Made by a program: the position numbers and the translations under genes. Under the pieces are notes generated by a model, which did no database searches, was not told the DNA's origin, and worked only from the letters and a program-made list of their open reading frames with translations. From contig JAUIFF010000007.1 of NCBI GenBank assembly GCA_030429545.1, forward strand, positions 186,001 to 250,000: 64,000 nt of DNA, given 5' to 3'. The DNA is from Polyangia bacterium (GTDB lineage Bacteria > Myxococcota_A > Polyangia > Nannocystales > Nannocystaceae). Shown here in pieces: positions 37,113 through 47,248 of this stretch; the first letter of the stretch is position 1, and every line of letters begins with the position of its first letter.

Positions 37113-38309
37113 ATGAAGATCCACGAGTATCAGGGCAAACAGCTCCTGCGCGACGCCGGTGTACCGGTGCCGCTTTCGCAGGTGGCTTTTTCGGCCGACG
37201 AGGCCCACAAAGCCGCCATCTCCCTCATCGAAAAAACCGGCATCGAAGTTGTGGTCGTCAAGGCCCAGATCCACGCCGGTGGCCGCGGTAAGGGCCGTTT
37301 CAAAGAACACCCCGATTTGGGCGGTGTCAAGGTTGTCAAGGGTGCCGACGCGGCCCGTGACCTCGCTGCCAAAATGTTGGGCAGCACCTTGGTGACCATT
37401 CAAACAGGTCCCGAAGGCAAGAAGGTCCAGCGCGTGCTCATTGAGCAGGGCATGGACATCAAGCAAGAGCTCTACCTCGGCATCACCCTCGACCGCGCCA
37501 GCGGCCGCAACACGGTGATGGCTTCGACCGAGGGCGGCATGGACATCGAAGAGGTCGCCGCCCACACCCCGGAGAAAATCCTGAAGGAGCCGATCGACCC
37601 CGCGGTTGGGCTGCAGGGCTTTCAGGCGCGCAAGCTCGCCTACGGCCTGGGTCTGACTGGAAAGACAGCCCGTAGCGCAGCCAAGTTTTTGGTCAAGCTC
37701 GCCCGCGCCTACGACAAGCTCGACTGCTCACTCCTCGAAATCAACCCGCTTGTCATCACCGGCAGCGGCGAGGTGTTGGCCCTCGACGCCAAGGCCAACT
37801 TCGACGACAACGCGCTGTACCGCCACCCCGACATCGTCGAGCTGCGCGACCCCGACGAGGAAGACCCGGCCGAGCTTCAGGCCAAGGAGTACGACCTCAG
37901 CTACGTCAATCTCGACGGCACAATCGGTTGTATGGTCAATGGTGCTGGCCTAGCGATGGCCACCATGGACATCATCAAGTACTTCGGTGCCGAGCCGGCC
38001 AACTTCCTCGATGTGGGTGGTGGCGCAACCGTCAAAAAGGTCACCGCGGCCTTCAAAATCATCACCGCCGACCCCAACCTCACCGGGATTTTGGTCAACA
38101 TCTTTGGCGGCATCATGAAGTGCGACACGATCGCTGAGGGCGTGATCGCAGCGGTCAAGGAAGTCGGCCTCAAGGTGCCGCTTGTGGTCCGCCTAGAAGG
38201 CACCAACGTCGAGCAGGGGATGAAGCTGCTCAACGAAAGTGGCCTCAACCTGACAACAGCCTCGAGCCTGCGCGACGCCGCCTCGAAGATCGTGGAGATG
38301 ACCAAATGA
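37113..38309 (+). CDS. sucC: Succinyl-CoA synthetase, beta subunit
   Basis: A 398-residue ATP-grasp protein starting [34 protein letters not shown] is the nucleotide-binding loop, LEINPLVIT the metal site, and [10 protein letters not shown] and [10 protein letters not shown] lie in the CoA-ligase-like C-terminal domain. It forms the nucleotide-binding subunit of succinyl-CoA synthetase. AAGGGG precedes the ATG, and the gene overlaps sucD by four bases (ATGA). Confidence 0.97.
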   Translation: MKIHEYQGKQLLRDAGVPVPLSQVAFSADEAHKAAISLIEKTGIEVVVVKAQIHAGGRGKGRFKEHPDLGGVKVVKGADAARDLAAKMLGSTLVTIQTGPEGKKVQRVLIEQGMDIKQELYLGITLDRASGRNTVMASTEGGMDIEEVAAHTPEKILKEPIDPAVGLQGFQARKLAYGLGLTGKTARSAAKFLVKLARAYDKLDCSLLEINPLVITGSGEVLALDAKANFDDNALYRHPDIVELRDPDEEDPAELQAKEYDLSYVNLDGTIGCMVNGAGLAMATMDIIKYFGAEPANFLDVGGGATVKKVTAAFKIITADPNLTGILVNIFGGIMKCDTIAEGVIAAVKEVGLKVPLVVRLEGTNVEQGMKLLNESGLNLTTASSLRDAASKIVEMTK

Positions 38310-39190
38310 GCGTTCTGGTCGACAAAAATACCCGTCTCATGGTCCAGGGCATTACCGGCAAGGTCGGGATGTTCCACGCCAAGCAGTCCCTCGACTACGG
38401 CACCCAGGTCGTCGCTGGTGTGACGCCCGGCAAGGGTGGGCAAACCGTGCTCGACAGCATTCCGGTGCACGACACCGTGGCCGGTGCGGTGCAAAAGACC
38501 GGAGCCAACGCCTCGGTCATCTTTGTGCCACCGCCGTTTGCCGCCGACGCCATCATGGAGGCCGCCGACGCCGAGGTCCCGCTGATCGTGTGCATCACCG
38601 AGGGCATCCCGGTCGGCGACATGATCAAGGTTCGCCGCTACATGGAAGGCCGCAGCAGCCGGCTGATCGGGCCCAACTGCCCGGGCATCATCACCCCCAA
38701 CCAGTGCCGCATTGGCATCATGCCGGGCTACATTCACAAACCCGGCAAAATCGGCGTGGTCTCGCGTTCGGGCACCCTCACCTACGAGGCCGTCCACCAG
38801 CTCACCACCCTCAACCTGGGGCAGAGCACCGCTATCGGCATCGGCGGCGACCCGGTCAACGGCACCAACTTCGTCGACTGCCTGCGCCTATTCCAAGATG
38901 ACCCCGAGACCGAGGGCATCATCATGATCGGTGAAATCGGTGGCTCGGCCGAGGAAGAGGCTGCGGCGTTTATCAAAGACAACGTCACCAAGCCGGTCGT
39001 TGGCTTTATCGCCGGTGTCACGGCCCCTCCCGGCAAACGCATGGGCCACGCCGGCGCCATTATTTCCGGTGGCAAGGGCACGGCCGAGGCCAAGCTCGAA
39101 GCCCTGCGCGACGCCGGTGTGATGGTTGCAGATACACCATCGGACCTGGGCACGACCATGGTCAAGGCCATGGGTCAGGCCGCCAGCTAA
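38306..39190 (+). CDS. sucD: Succinyl-CoA synthetase, alpha subunit
   Basis: A 294-residue CoA-binding subunit. [21 protein letters not shown] is the CoA Rossmann motif, [13 protein letters not shown] follows, [14 protein letters not shown] binds phosphate, and the phosphohistidine is in [14 protein letters not shown]. It heterodimerises with SucC. The ATGA overlap with sucC ensures equal translation. A strong hairpin terminator follows 22 bases later. Confidence 0.97.
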   Translation: MSVLVDKNTRLMVQGITGKVGMFHAKQSLDYGTQVVAGVTPGKGGQTVLDSIPVHDTVAGAVQKTGANASVIFVPPPFAADAIMEAADAEVPLIVCITEGIPVGDMIKVRRYMEGRSSRLIGPNCPGIITPNQCRIGIMPGYIHKPGKIGVVSRSGTLTYEAVHQLTTLNLGQSTAIGIGGDPVNGTNFVDCLRLFQDDPETEGIIMIGEIGGSAEEEAAAFIKDNVTKPVVGFIAGVTAPPGKRMGHAGAIISGGKGTAEAKLEALRDAGVMVADTPSDLGTTMVKAMGQAAS

Positions 39191-39211
39191 GAGCGCCGAC
39201 CTCCCACAACG

Positions 39212-39242
39212 AAAAAGCCGGGCTTTGTCCCGGCTTTTTTTT
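39212..39242 (+). terminator. Rho-independent terminator of mdh-sucCD
   Basis: Perfect 11-bp stem AAAAAGCCGGG / CCCGGCTTTTT (39212-39222 and 39229-39239), six-base loop CTTTGT, and a T-run through 39242. Confidence 0.95.
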
Positions 39243-39580
39243 GATGATTGCCCGATCAACCGACATGTAGATACATAGGCCTGGATCAAGCTTTCGAGAT
39301 CAAGGACGATTGACAATGAGTTTACGCACTAAGTTTCTCAGGTGCCTCAGAAACAAGTTTGAGAAACATATTTAGGATTTTTATGTATTTCCAATTACAG
39401 AAAAATCGCCGGTTTAAATATGTACAGCCATGGATTGGGGCGATGCACCACGTTTGCCGCGATGCGCATACACCGAAATAGATGTATGCAACATCTCCAT
39501 GTGTATGCACACCTCGCTACCGCAGACCCATGCCGAAACAGACGGTGACACACCCGTAAGTATCGACTAAGTTTGGTGGC
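39243..39580. other. 338-base AT-rich intergenic region upstream of DUF4215 lipoprotein
   Basis: No gene seen. 39310-39430 is AT-rich, likely a promoter region. A TGYANNTRCA site lies at 39266-39275 and near matches (TGTATGCAAC, TGTATGCACA) lie around 39483-39510. Confidence 0.5.
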
Positions 39581-40660
39581 ATGTCTCGTCTATCGTGGCT
39601 CGCCAGCCTCATATTGATCGTTGGCTGTACATCTCCGGCAGACCCGGAGACCACTTACGACAGCTCAGACGCCGAATCTGACGGCTCGACCACGGATTCG
39701 ACAAGCACGACGACAACCACCACCGGTCTTCCGACAACTTCGACGACGTTTGCAACCTCATCGTCGACCGAAGAGCCGGAGACCGATACCGAGACGGCGG
39801 ACACAAGCCCCGAGGCATGCGGCAATGGCGTGCTCGACGGTGATGAGCTTTGCGATGACGGCAACGACCTCAACACCGACGATTGCCTCAACGACTGCAC
39901 GCCTGCTTCGTGTGGCGATGGCTTTGTCCACGAAGAGCTCGAAGAGTGCGACGACCAAAACATGGACCCGCACGACGCCTGCCTCAATGACTGCACCAAC
40001 AATGTGTGCGGCGACGGCATCATTCACGACGGGGTCGAGGTCTGCGACGACGCCAACTCCAGCAACACCGACTACTGTCTCAACGACTGCACCGTGTGGT
40101 CGTGTGGCGACGGGTTTGTCAACTCTGAAGCGGAGGCCTGCGACGACGGAGTCAACAGCGGCCTCTACGGAAGTTGCACAAGCGACTGCAGCGCAACCAT
40201 GCCGGCCTGCGGCGACGGCATCATCGACCCGGACTGGGGCGAGAACTGCGACGGAGACCCCGGCCTCGACGATGTGGTGTGCGACCCGGTCCTGTGCCAA
40301 CTCGATTTCTCCAACGTCAAACAGCTGTTTTGCCGCGGCTACTGCACGTGGGACAACACCTGGGGCTGCGGCCAGGGCGACGCCGACCTGTTTTGCCGGC
40401 TCCTGACCAAAAATAAAAACAGTTACGCGACCGACTTCGATGTCGTGCCCGCCCTCGAAGAGCCGGGATTCGCCTGCGCCGACCCCAACAACAACTCGAT
40501 CGTCGACATGCAGGGCATCGACCCACGCGTCGACATTGGGCCGCTGCCGGAATACGGCGTCACCCTCGATCCATTGTACTTCCAGTCAGGCAGCATCGCC
40601 GAGACCCACGGAGCCGCCAGCTCCGATGTCATCACCAACCCAGTCTGCGCCAATCCCTAA
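39581..40660 (+). CDS. DUF4215 Cys-rich repeat lipoprotein (paralogue A)
   Basis: A 359-residue protein with signal peptide ending LILIVGC, a Thr/Ser/Asp stalk (~17-80), then four to five DUF4215 units, each with a CGNG/CGDG start and a C-DD-N pattern: CGNGVLDGDELCDDGN, CGDGFVHEELEECDD, CGDGIIHDGVEVCDDAN and CGDGFVNSEAEACDDG. A C-terminal domain (~240-359) contains LFCRGYCTWDN and ADLFCRLLTKN. It is exported and probably calcium- or disulfide-stabilised. A paralogue with the same order lies ~1 kb downstream. Confidence 0.87.
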   Translation: MSRLSWLASLILIVGCTSPADPETTYDSSDAESDGSTTDSTSTTTTTTGLPTTSTTFATSSSTEEPETDTETADTSPEACGNGVLDGDELCDDGNDLNTDDCLNDCTPASCGDGFVHEELEECDDQNMDPHDACLNDCTNNVCGDGIIHDGVEVCDDANSSNTDYCLNDCTVWSCGDGFVNSEAEACDDGVNSGLYGSCTSDCSATMPACGDGIIDPDWGENCDGDPGLDDVVCDPVLCQLDFSNVKQLFCRGYCTWDNTWGCGQGDADLFCRLLTKNKNSYATDFDVVPALEEPGFACADPNNNSIVDMQGIDPRVDIGPLPEYGVTLDPLYFQSGSIAETHGAASSDVITNPVCANP

Positions 40661-41704
40661 CGGCCGAACGAGCGCGCTCAACACGTCGCGCAGACTGGGA
40701 GCCGCGGCTAGCATCTGGCAAAACCGTTGTAACTACATGTTCAGACCAAGTTGATGACGGATTCGGCCGCCCGCGCAATCCGCGTTCGTCTCCTCGTCTG
40801 GTTTGTAAGCTGACCGCGGATGATCCGGCCTCGTGCGCCCATGAGCGAACAACCTAGGCGCTGACCGCCAACGGCAGCCGGCATGCCCACGCCAACGGCA
40901 GCTCCTGCTAGGCGCTACCGGGAGGACCGGCAGGACGCCAGGTGAGCGAACTCGGCAGCCGGACTACGTCAATGAGCGAACTGTGGCGAACTCGCCGACG
41001 GTAGCCGGCAGGACTACGCGAATTATCGAACTGTGGGCGAACTCGCCGACGGCAGCTCCGCTGGCGGGACCCTAGGCGTTCACCGACAGGACCATGCGGT
41101 TTTCTCAGCTCCTAGGCGCTGACCAGCCATGCGGTTTTCAGCTCAACCTGTGCTCAGCAGTCGCGAGTCCCCGCAGTTCGATAATTGGCGCGTGGTGCAG
41201 CTGCTCAACGACCGAGCTAAGCACAAGCGACCCCACCTATCGAACTTTGGCGGCTCTCCAGGCGGCTGCCCAGGCTGGCTGACGTCACCGAAGAAAAGTG
41301 TGTTGGTCAGCCGGAAGAGTAGCTTCAACCGTGGCTGAGTTGAGCGGCACTTCCCCTCGCCCACTTACCGAACGGGGGAACTCGCGGCTGGCTGGCGAGG
41401 CTGTCGCGCGGCTGCAAGTTTTGCCTGGCTCGCCTGAACAAACATCGCAAGCCGTCACACGGGCACCCCCCATTCCCCTCGCCGCCCGTGCGGCCACGTG
41501 TACCAATCTTGTACAAACAACATCTTTTGCAGCTCCACACTGAACATCTAGCGAGCTTAGAGCTGCGCAGGTTATGTCCGCTTTGTCGAACGACATCTTG
41601 AAATTTATGTATGGATAACCACATGGTTTGCAGTCGATGACCAGAGAATACCCGCCGCGAGCTCGATTGTAGTCGCTGGCGTCGGTTTTGATTATTGTAC
41701 GCAC
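40661..41704. other. 1.04-kb non-coding spacer between paralogous lipoproteins
   Basis: No plausible gene: open frames are short and lack family features. The left half (40843-41150) holds degenerate repeats described separately; 41500-41700 has lower GC and should contain the promoter of the second lipoprotein. The spacer may be the remnant of the duplication that made the two flanking genes. Confidence 0.6.
40843..41150. repeat. Cluster of degenerate interspersed repeats
   Basis: Several short units recur with irregular spacing. GAACTGTGG(G)CGAACTCGCC occurs twice (40979 and 41028), CTAGGCGCTGACC twice (near 40855 and 41112) with variants AGGCGCTACC and AGGCGTTCACC, and CATGCGGTTTTC twice (41093 and 41128). 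The spacing is not regular enough for CRISPR. Confidence 0.7.
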
Positions 41705-42739
41705 ATGTATGGCTCCAAGCCCTTTTGCCTCGTCCTTGCGTTGGTGCTCAGCGGCTGTGCACCAACCACCAACACGATGCTGACGTTTGATACGGGCGGG
41801 GAGTACACGACGGTTGTTGGCACGACAGACGACACCGACAGCGGGATGACGACGGAGGCGATGAGTTCGTCCGGCGGCGAGGAGGAGAAGCTGTGCGGCA
41901 ACGGCGTGATCGATCTGGGCGAGGAATGCGACGATGGTAATGACTCGAATAACGACCGCTGTCTGAACTCGTGCATCATCAACGTCTGCGGCGATGGTTT
42001 TATCCGCGAGGGCAAAGAGGAGTGTGACGACAGCAACGACGACCCCCACGACCACTGTAAAAACGACTGCTCGCACAACGTCTGTGGCGACGGTTACGTG
42101 CTCGAGGGCATCGAGGAGTGCGACGATGCCAACACCCTCAACTCCGACGCCTGCCTAGGCAACTGCAAGGCCGCCTCGTGCGGGGACAATTATGTGTGGG
42201 AGGGCTATGAGGCCTGCGACGACGGTGTCAATGATGGGGAGTACAACGGCTGTAGCCCCGACTGCCTCGAGGTCATGCCGGCCTGCGGCGACGGGATTAT
42301 CCAAACCCACCTCGGCGAAAACTGCGAGGGCGATCCGGGCCTCGACTTTGTCGAGTGTGACCCGATTACATGTACATACGACTTTTCCAATGTCCCGCAG
42401 CTCCACTGCCGCAACGTCTGCTCGTGGGGCGGGGACTGGTACTGCACCCAGGAAGACGCCGACATCTTTTGCCGGCTCAAAACCCAAAACCCGCTGAGCA
42501 CCGCAACCCACTACGAAATCACCAAAACCCTGGAAAAGGGCGGCTTTGGCTGCTCCAACCCAGACCACTATATCGCCGACGACAACGGCATCGACCCGCG
42601 GATCAATATCGGGGCGCTGCCCGGCTACGGCTGGGACCAGGACCCGCTATTTTACGTCAACGGCAACATGCGCGAGAGCCATGGCGGGATCGGTCACGAT
42701 GTGATCGTCTACCCGGTGTGTACCGATCCACTGGAGTAA
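41705..42739 (+). CDS. DUF4215 Cys-rich repeat lipoprotein (paralogue B)
   Basis: A 344-residue paralogue of the upstream lipoprotein. Signal peptide ends LALVLSGC (Cys ~17); a shorter stalk follows; then CGNGVIDLGEECDDGN, CGDGFIREGKEECDDSN, CGDGYVLEGIEECDDAN and CGDNYVWEGYEACDDG. The C-terminal domain (CSWGGDWYC, ADIFCRLKTQN, GIDPRINIGALPGYG) parallels residues ~240-359 of paralogue A, so the duplication included the whole gene. Stalk sequence has diverged much more than the Cys-rich units. Confidence 0.87.
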   Translation: MYGSKPFCLVLALVLSGCAPTTNTMLTFDTGGEYTTVVGTTDDTDSGMTTEAMSSSGGEEEKLCGNGVIDLGEECDDGNDSNNDRCLNSCIINVCGDGFIREGKEECDDSNDDPHDHCKNDCSHNVCGDGYVLEGIEECDDANTLNSDACLGNCKAASCGDNYVWEGYEACDDGVNDGEYNGCSPDCLEVMPACGDGIIQTHLGENCEGDPGLDFVECDPITCTYDFSNVPQLHCRNVCSWGGDWYCTQEDADIFCRLKTQNPLSTATHYEITKTLEKGGFGCSNPDHYIADDNGIDPRINIGALPGYGWDQDPLFYVNGNMRESHGGIGHDVIVYPVCTDPLE

Positions 42740-42743
42740 CCCA

Positions 42744-42764
42744 GCAACGGCTCAGAGCCGTTGC
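42744..42764 (+). terminator. Stem-loop just after lipoprotein stop, possible terminator
   Basis: Perfect 9-bp stem GCAACGGCT / AGCCGTTGC with a CAG loop, four bases after the stop codon. It lacks a T-run, so it may be a transcript-end stabiliser or a weak terminator. Confidence 0.45.
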
Positions 42765-43247
42765 ATGCTCGCAAAAACCCAAATTCACGCCGGCACTGAG
42801 CCCGCACGCTATGAGCCTTGCGGCAAGCTAGTTGTACCAACACTTAGTTTACACGAGCATTTGCCTCGGTATTCTCGGCCAACTCTCGCCCGTGCCCACG
42901 GGCTCGATTTTGGCAGTTCTAAAACTCCATCGGCCGAGACAAGACCGCCGCGAAACTAGCCACCCCCCGTCGGGGCCGGGTAAATTTTGGAGCAGCGGGT
43001 GACAAGTAGTTTCCGCCGCAACGATCGCACGGGTGCACGTGCGGCGCACTACTTGTATCAACATCTAAAATCGCCCGGCAGACAGCATACCTCGGTGCGC
43101 AAACTCGGCCGGCATGCTCGTGGGCACGCATGCCACAGCGGAGACAAATCCCCAGGATACGTGGTCTATCTGCCTACGCTTAGGTCACAAACCGTCGAAC
43201 CCAATCGACCCCCCACGCCTACTGCCGACCGTGGTAGCCTGCCGACG
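42765..43247. other. 483-base intergenic region, nothing recognised
   Basis: No convincing gene, hairpin terminator or repeat. The acyltransferase promoter presumably lies here; a longer in-frame start upstream of 43248 reads through sequence with no family resemblance. Confidence 0.5.
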
Positions 43248-44084
43248 ATGGATCCGCATGTGCTTTTGCGGGCACTTCCCAACCGCATGACTGCGGCGGT
43301 CGATGCCCGGCTCGATCGCCTAGGGCTCGACTTTGGCCGCCACGGCACCGACCCCTACGGCATCTCTAGGGCACACCTGAGGGTGTTTTACAGCCTGTTG
43401 GGATGGATGTATCACCAATATTTTCGGATCCGGGCGTTCGATATCCACCACGTGCCCGACCAGGGCTCAGCCATGTTGATCGGCAATCACTCGGGTGGCA
43501 TTCCGGTCGACGCGGGCATGGTGTTGGCCTCGCTGTTTTTTGCCCGGGAACCACCGCGGCACGCCCATGGCATGGTCGAAAAATTCGCCCAGCGCTGGCC
43601 ATTTGTCTCGAGCTGGTTTTCGCGGGTCGGCCAACTCCCGGGGCTCCCCGAAAATGCGATTCGTATGCTCGAGGACGGCCGCCTGTTGATGGTGTTTCCC
43701 GAGGGAGCCCGTGGCACCGGCAAGTTGTATACACAGCGATACAACCTGGTCCGGTTTGGCACCGGATTTATGCGGATCGCCCTCAAAACCCAGGCCCCGA
43801 TCGTCCCGTTTGCGTTTGTCGGCGGCGAGGAAGTGGTCCCGACAATCTTTCATGCCAAGGCGCTAGCCAAGTTGACGGGCGCGCCCTATTGGCCGGTGAC
43901 CCCCTACCTCCTTCCCGTGCCGTTGCCCCTGCGTTGCGAAATTCACTACGGTGCGCCCATGCGGTTTGAGGGTACCGGCGACGAGGCCGATAGCGTGATC
44001 GAGGGCTATGTCCAGGAGGTCAAGTCGGCCGTCAACCAACTGATTATTAAGGGCCTCAAGCTTCGGGGAGAAGGTGCGGCATGA
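43248..44084 (+). CDS. Lysophospholipid acyltransferase (PlsC/LPLAT family)
   Basis: A 278-residue acyltransferase from the ATG at 43248. [13 protein letters not shown] contains the catalytic His and Asp, with more residues between them than the usual H-x4-[11 protein letters not shown] is the glycerol-phosphate motif and [12 protein letters not shown] the later block. It overlaps the epimerase-like gene by ATGA. A similar acyltransferase/epimerase gene pair is known in actinobacteria (mycobacterial Rv0501/Rv0502 region), suggesting a shared lipid role. Confidence 0.85.
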   Translation: MDPHVLLRALPNRMTAAVDARLDRLGLDFGRHGTDPYGISRAHLRVFYSLLGWMYHQYFRIRAFDIHHVPDQGSAMLIGNHSGGIPVDAGMVLASLFFAREPPRHAHGMVEKFAQRWPFVSSWFSRVGQLPGLPENAIRMLEDGRLLMVFPEGARGTGKLYTQRYNLVRFGTGFMRIALKTQAPIVPFAFVGGEEVVPTIFHAKALAKLTGAPYWPVTPYLLPVPLPLRCEIHYGAPMRFEGTGDEADSVIEGYVQEVKSAVNQLIIKGLKLRGEGAA

Positions 44085-45025
44085 GTGAGCCCTCGGCCAC
44101 GAGCAAACGTGTGCTGATCACCGGCATTTCTGGTGCACATGCACAGTTAATTGCGACGCGGTTGTTCGAACGCGGGCACGAGGTGTTTGGCATCGACCGC
44201 CGTCCGTGCCCCACCCTGCCCAAGGGCATCCACGTGTACCAGGCCGACATTCGCAAGCGCCCGGCCGCCGATGTATTTCGCACGCGCAAACCCGAGGTTG
44301 TGGTCCACATGGCGACCACGACCCACTATTCGGCGTCCCGCCAGGAACGCCTTCGCATCAACCTCCACGGTACCCGCACCATCTTTGAGCTGTGCCACGC
44401 CCACGGGGTCTCGCAGTCGGTGTTTATCGGCCGCCACACCATCTACGGGGCGGCTCCCGATGCTCCACTTTTTCGCACCGAGGACGAACCGCCGCTGGCG
44501 GTGACAACATTTCCGGAGCTCGCAGATCTCGTGGCCGCAGATTTATATGCAGGCACGGCGCTGTGGCGTTTTCCCGCACTTGGAACGGCTGTGCTGCGGC
44601 TGGTCTATACACTCGGGCCCGTCCAAACCAGTACACTTGCCAACTTCCTTCGTGGCCCGCGGGTCCCCATGTTGATGGGCTTTGACCCCCTGTTTCATTT
44701 TCTGCACGACTTCGATGCCGCCGATGCTGTCGTCGCGGCAATCGAGCACAACGTCCGGGGTGTGTTCAATGTTTGCGGGCCGCCACCGGTCCCGTTGTCG
44801 ACGTTGTGCCGGGCCACCGGGCGTGTCGCCGTACCGATTCCAGCCGGCCTGTTTCACCGTGTCAATGGCCGTTTCGGCATGTCTAAACTCCCCCGTGGAG
44901 CTGCTTCGCATCTGTGTCATCCGGTGGTTGTCGACGGCCGAGCGTTCGTCGCGGCGACCGGATTTCGTCACCAATACGACGCCGACGCTGCCATGTCTGC
45001 GTTTCGAGACAGCTCGCGCGATTAA
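44081..45025 (+). CDS. NAD-dependent epimerase/dehydratase-like SDR
   Basis: A 314-residue extended SDR. The nucleotide site is [18 protein letters not shown] (a variant of G-x2-G-x2-G), with DIRK and [10 protein letters not shown] further on. The expected Tyr-x3-Lys is not clear: [12 protein letters not shown] holds a Tyr without the Lys four residues later. It may therefore bind a nucleotide sugar or lipid without classical SDR catalysis. ATGA overlap with the acyltransferase implies joint function. Confidence 0.75.
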   Translation: MSEPSATSKRVLITGISGAHAQLIATRLFERGHEVFGIDRRPCPTLPKGIHVYQADIRKRPAADVFRTRKPEVVVHMATTTHYSASRQERLRINLHGTRTIFELCHAHGVSQSVFIGRHTIYGAAPDAPLFRTEDEPPLAVTTFPELADLVAADLYAGTALWRFPALGTAVLRLVYTLGPVQTSTLANFLRGPRVPMLMGFDPLFHFLHDFDAADAVVAAIEHNVRGVFNVCGPPPVPLSTLCRATGRVAVPIPAGLFHRVNGRFGMSKLPRGAASHLCHPVVVDGRAFVAATGFRHQYDADAAMSAFRDSSRD

Positions 45026-45241
45026 CTCGTTTGTGGGTGATGACCGCTGACACAGGTCGGCGAGGAGGGGGATGCCACCCCCAAAATCTGTCGCGAAGTT
45101 CAGCCGCCAAAACGACCCGGCCTCCGCCCCGGATGTGGCCCAGATCACCCCGCGTCAACTGATTGATCTAGTTCGACAAATCTGGCGTTGGTGGGCTGTT
45201 TCGAGATAGGGTTGGGTACGTACACAAGTACGAGGAGGACC

Positions 45242-45922
45242 ATGAACCGCCACCGCAAAGATCGCTCTCCCCGCTCCCGTCGTCGTCGCCGAGGTGCCAG
45301 CACGGCGCTCAAAGTTCTCACCGGCCTCGCGACAGTTGTAGGTTCATACACTATCAGTCAGGAGGCCGAGGCAAAAATCCCACGGGTACTCCGTCCGGGC
45401 ACCCGTCCGCTGTACTTCCTCACCGGCTTTGGTGGCTCGACTGCCCTGGGACGTGGCTACTACGGCCCGGGCTACGTCGGCCCCTACGGATTTGGCTACC
45501 TCGGGGGCTTTCGCGTCACCGGTGAGTTTGGCGGCCACTTTATGGGCCAGGCAAAGGGCCCGGCCATGGGCATTTTGTTTGAGCACGAGTTTTATTCGTA
45601 CCGCGGCTACGGCCTGATCCTCGCACCCAAGTTTGTCTACGACATCCAGATCGTCAAAAATCTCGGGTTTTACGTGTCGCCCGCGGTCTCGCTGGGCTAC
45701 CACCTCTACACCTACTACGACCGGTTTCGCTACTACGGCCACACACTCGACCTGCAAGTCGGCGTGTCGGCCAAACTCATGCTCGACGACCGCTGGCTGG
45801 TGTGGGTCAACTTCCCCAACTTCGACGTCAACTTCGGCCGCTACAACTTCGATTGGTACTACGGGCGTGGAGTCTACGGCCGGCTGCTGTTTATGATCGG
45901 CGGCGGTGTGACGTTTGGCTAA
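45242..45922 (+). CDS. Predicted outer-membrane beta-barrel-like protein
   Basis: A 226-residue protein from the ATG at 45242 after a strong GAGGAGG site. A very basic N-terminus (RHRKDRSPRSRRRRRG) precedes a hydrophobic signal segment and a likely cleavage after SQEAEA. The rest is Gly/Tyr/Phe-rich with alternating strands (GYYGPGYVGPYGFGYLGG, YFDWYY-like aromatics), as in small outer-membrane barrels. It ends eight bases inside the preferred upstream start region of the following epimerase gene. No family recognised. Confidence 0.7.
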   Translation: MNRHRKDRSPRSRRRRRGASTALKVLTGLATVVGSYTISQEAEAKIPRVLRPGTRPLYFLTGFGGSTALGRGYYGPGYVGPYGFGYLGGFRVTGEFGGHFMGQAKGPAMGILFEHEFYSYRGYGLILAPKFVYDIQIVKNLGFYVSPAVSLGYHLYTYYDRFRYYGHTLDLQVGVSAKLMLDDRWLVWVNFPNFDVNFGRYNFDWYYGRGVYGRLLFMIGGGVTFG

Positions 45923-45941
45923 CTTGGGCCAGTCTGGTCTG

Positions 45942-46826
45942 ATGCCGGAAAACTCGCACAGTCCCGCACACAATCAAGACGCCTCGACGACCGTGATCGT
46001 CGGGGCGGGGTTTTTGGGGCGACGGGTCGCCTGCGCGCTTGAGGCCCCCGTGGTCGCAACCACCCGAACAGGCGTGTGGACTGCTCCCCCGCACCAACCC
46101 GAGCATGTCCAACTAGACACGCTCAATATTTGTACAGACACCGAGTCTCGGATCGGCGAAGTCACCCGCGGGATCGACAAGCTTGTGGTGTGTGTGTCGA
46201 CCGGGCGTGTGCAGTCGCGTACGGGGGTCTACATCGACGGTGTCCGGCGGCTGCTAGAGGTCGCGCTGTCGGTCTCGACCCTTTCCCGAGTTGTCTATAC
46301 AAGTTCTACCTCAGCCCTGCCCGGGCGCAACGGTCTGGTCGGCGACGACGAGCCCGAAGGGCCATCTTCGGAGCGCGGGAGGGTCCAACGCGAGGCCGAA
46401 CAACAGGTTGCACGCTTGTGTGCGGCGGCCGGGGTCCCCTACCTGATTTTGCGACTCGGAGGTCTCTACGGGCCTGGGCGCGGGATCGGCCGGATCTACC
46501 GTACGTCGGGACGTACATCGGGAAACCCACTGGCGGGCAACGGCGCGCAGGCGACCAACCTGATCCATGTCGACGACGCGACAACCTGTGTGTGTGCCGC
46601 GTTGGCCATACCGGCTACCCGCAGCGGCGCAATCAATGTATGTGCAGATGACCACCGCAGCCGTCGCGAGATGTATGCACTCGCGGCAAAGCACCGCGGA
46701 GATCCGCCCCCGCAATGGGAACAACCCGAGGCCCCAACCACCGGCAAACGGGTCGACAACCGGCGCATGAAGGACTGGCTCGGGGTCGAACTCGCCTATC
46801 CCATGCACCACGTGGGCGACGAATAA
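45942..46826 (+). CDS. NAD-dependent epimerase/dehydratase family protein
   Basis: A 294-residue SDR from the ATG at 45942 (a TTG at 45915 overlapping the barrel gene is an alternative). TVIVGAGFLGRRVACAL is the Rossmann motif, VYTSSTSALPGRNG holds the Ser region, and LRLGGLYGPGRG and NLIHVDDATTCVC are typical of YeeZ-like epimerases. The usual active-site Tyr appears replaced (RGRVQREAEQQ region). Substrate unknown. Confidence 0.78.
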   Translation: MPENSHSPAHNQDASTTVIVGAGFLGRRVACALEAPVVATTRTGVWTAPPHQPEHVQLDTLNICTDTESRIGEVTRGIDKLVVCVSTGRVQSRTGVYIDGVRRLLEVALSVSTLSRVVYTSSTSALPGRNGLVGDDEPEGPSSERGRVQREAEQQVARLCAAAGVPYLILRLGGLYGPGRGIGRIYRTSGRTSGNPLAGNGAQATNLIHVDDATTCVCAALAIPATRSGAINVCADDHRSRREMYALAAKHRGDPPPQWEQPEAPTTGKRVDNRRMKDWLGVELAYPMHHVGDE

Positions 46827-46909
46827 TCTTCTCCCCTGCGGTGGCTGGCGACGAATCATCGACCGCAGGGAAAACATTCGCGAGATAGCAATCAGTCAAA
46901 CCCAGGCAG

Positions 46910-47217
46910 GTGCACGTCGAGCATGCGGACCGCCGCGGATAGCTACGATGTCACTTGCACATTGAGACAGGCGATCTGCTCAACAGGGTGGGCGTGGCAC
47001 CGACTTCGCGCGTGGTCGAAACCCATCATCTCCAGCACGTGGTCGCTAAAGGTGGAACCAGGTCATCTCTCGCGGGTGCACATCGCTCATGCGGACTCGG
47101 GAGCTGCGGGGACCTCCATGTTGAAACAGGCGAGCTCAACAGGGTCGTGGGCGTGGCTCCCGGTGACTTCGCGCGTGGTCGCAACCCATCATCTCCGGCA
47201 CGTAGCGAAACGTGGTG
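46910..47217. repeat. Diverged ~145-bp direct repeat, two copies
   Basis: Copy 1 (46910-47054) and copy 2 (47076-47217) share long blocks: GTGCAC-TCG-CATGCGGAC, CAACAGGGT-GGGCGTGGC, ACTTCGCGCGTGGTCG and AACCCATCATCTCC. Differences include small indels not in multiples of three, so the repeat is not coding. It lies between a plus-strand gene and the terminator of a convergent gene. Confidence 0.85.
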
Positions 47218-47248
47218 TGGCAACGACTCCCCGACGCGACGGGTCGAT

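Noticed and set aside
36141-37565. A 474-codon minus-strand frame opposite mdh and sucC
   Set aside because: It mirrors two conserved TCA genes; its Asp/His/Val-rich sequence is an antisense artefact.
40843-41150. Possible CRISPR array
   Set aside because: Repeat units differ in length, sequence and spacing, there are no uniform spacers, and no cas gene is nearby.
46834-46870. Inverted repeat CCCTGCGGT / ACCGCAGGG as terminator
   Set aside because: The loop is 19 bases and no T-run follows on either strand.
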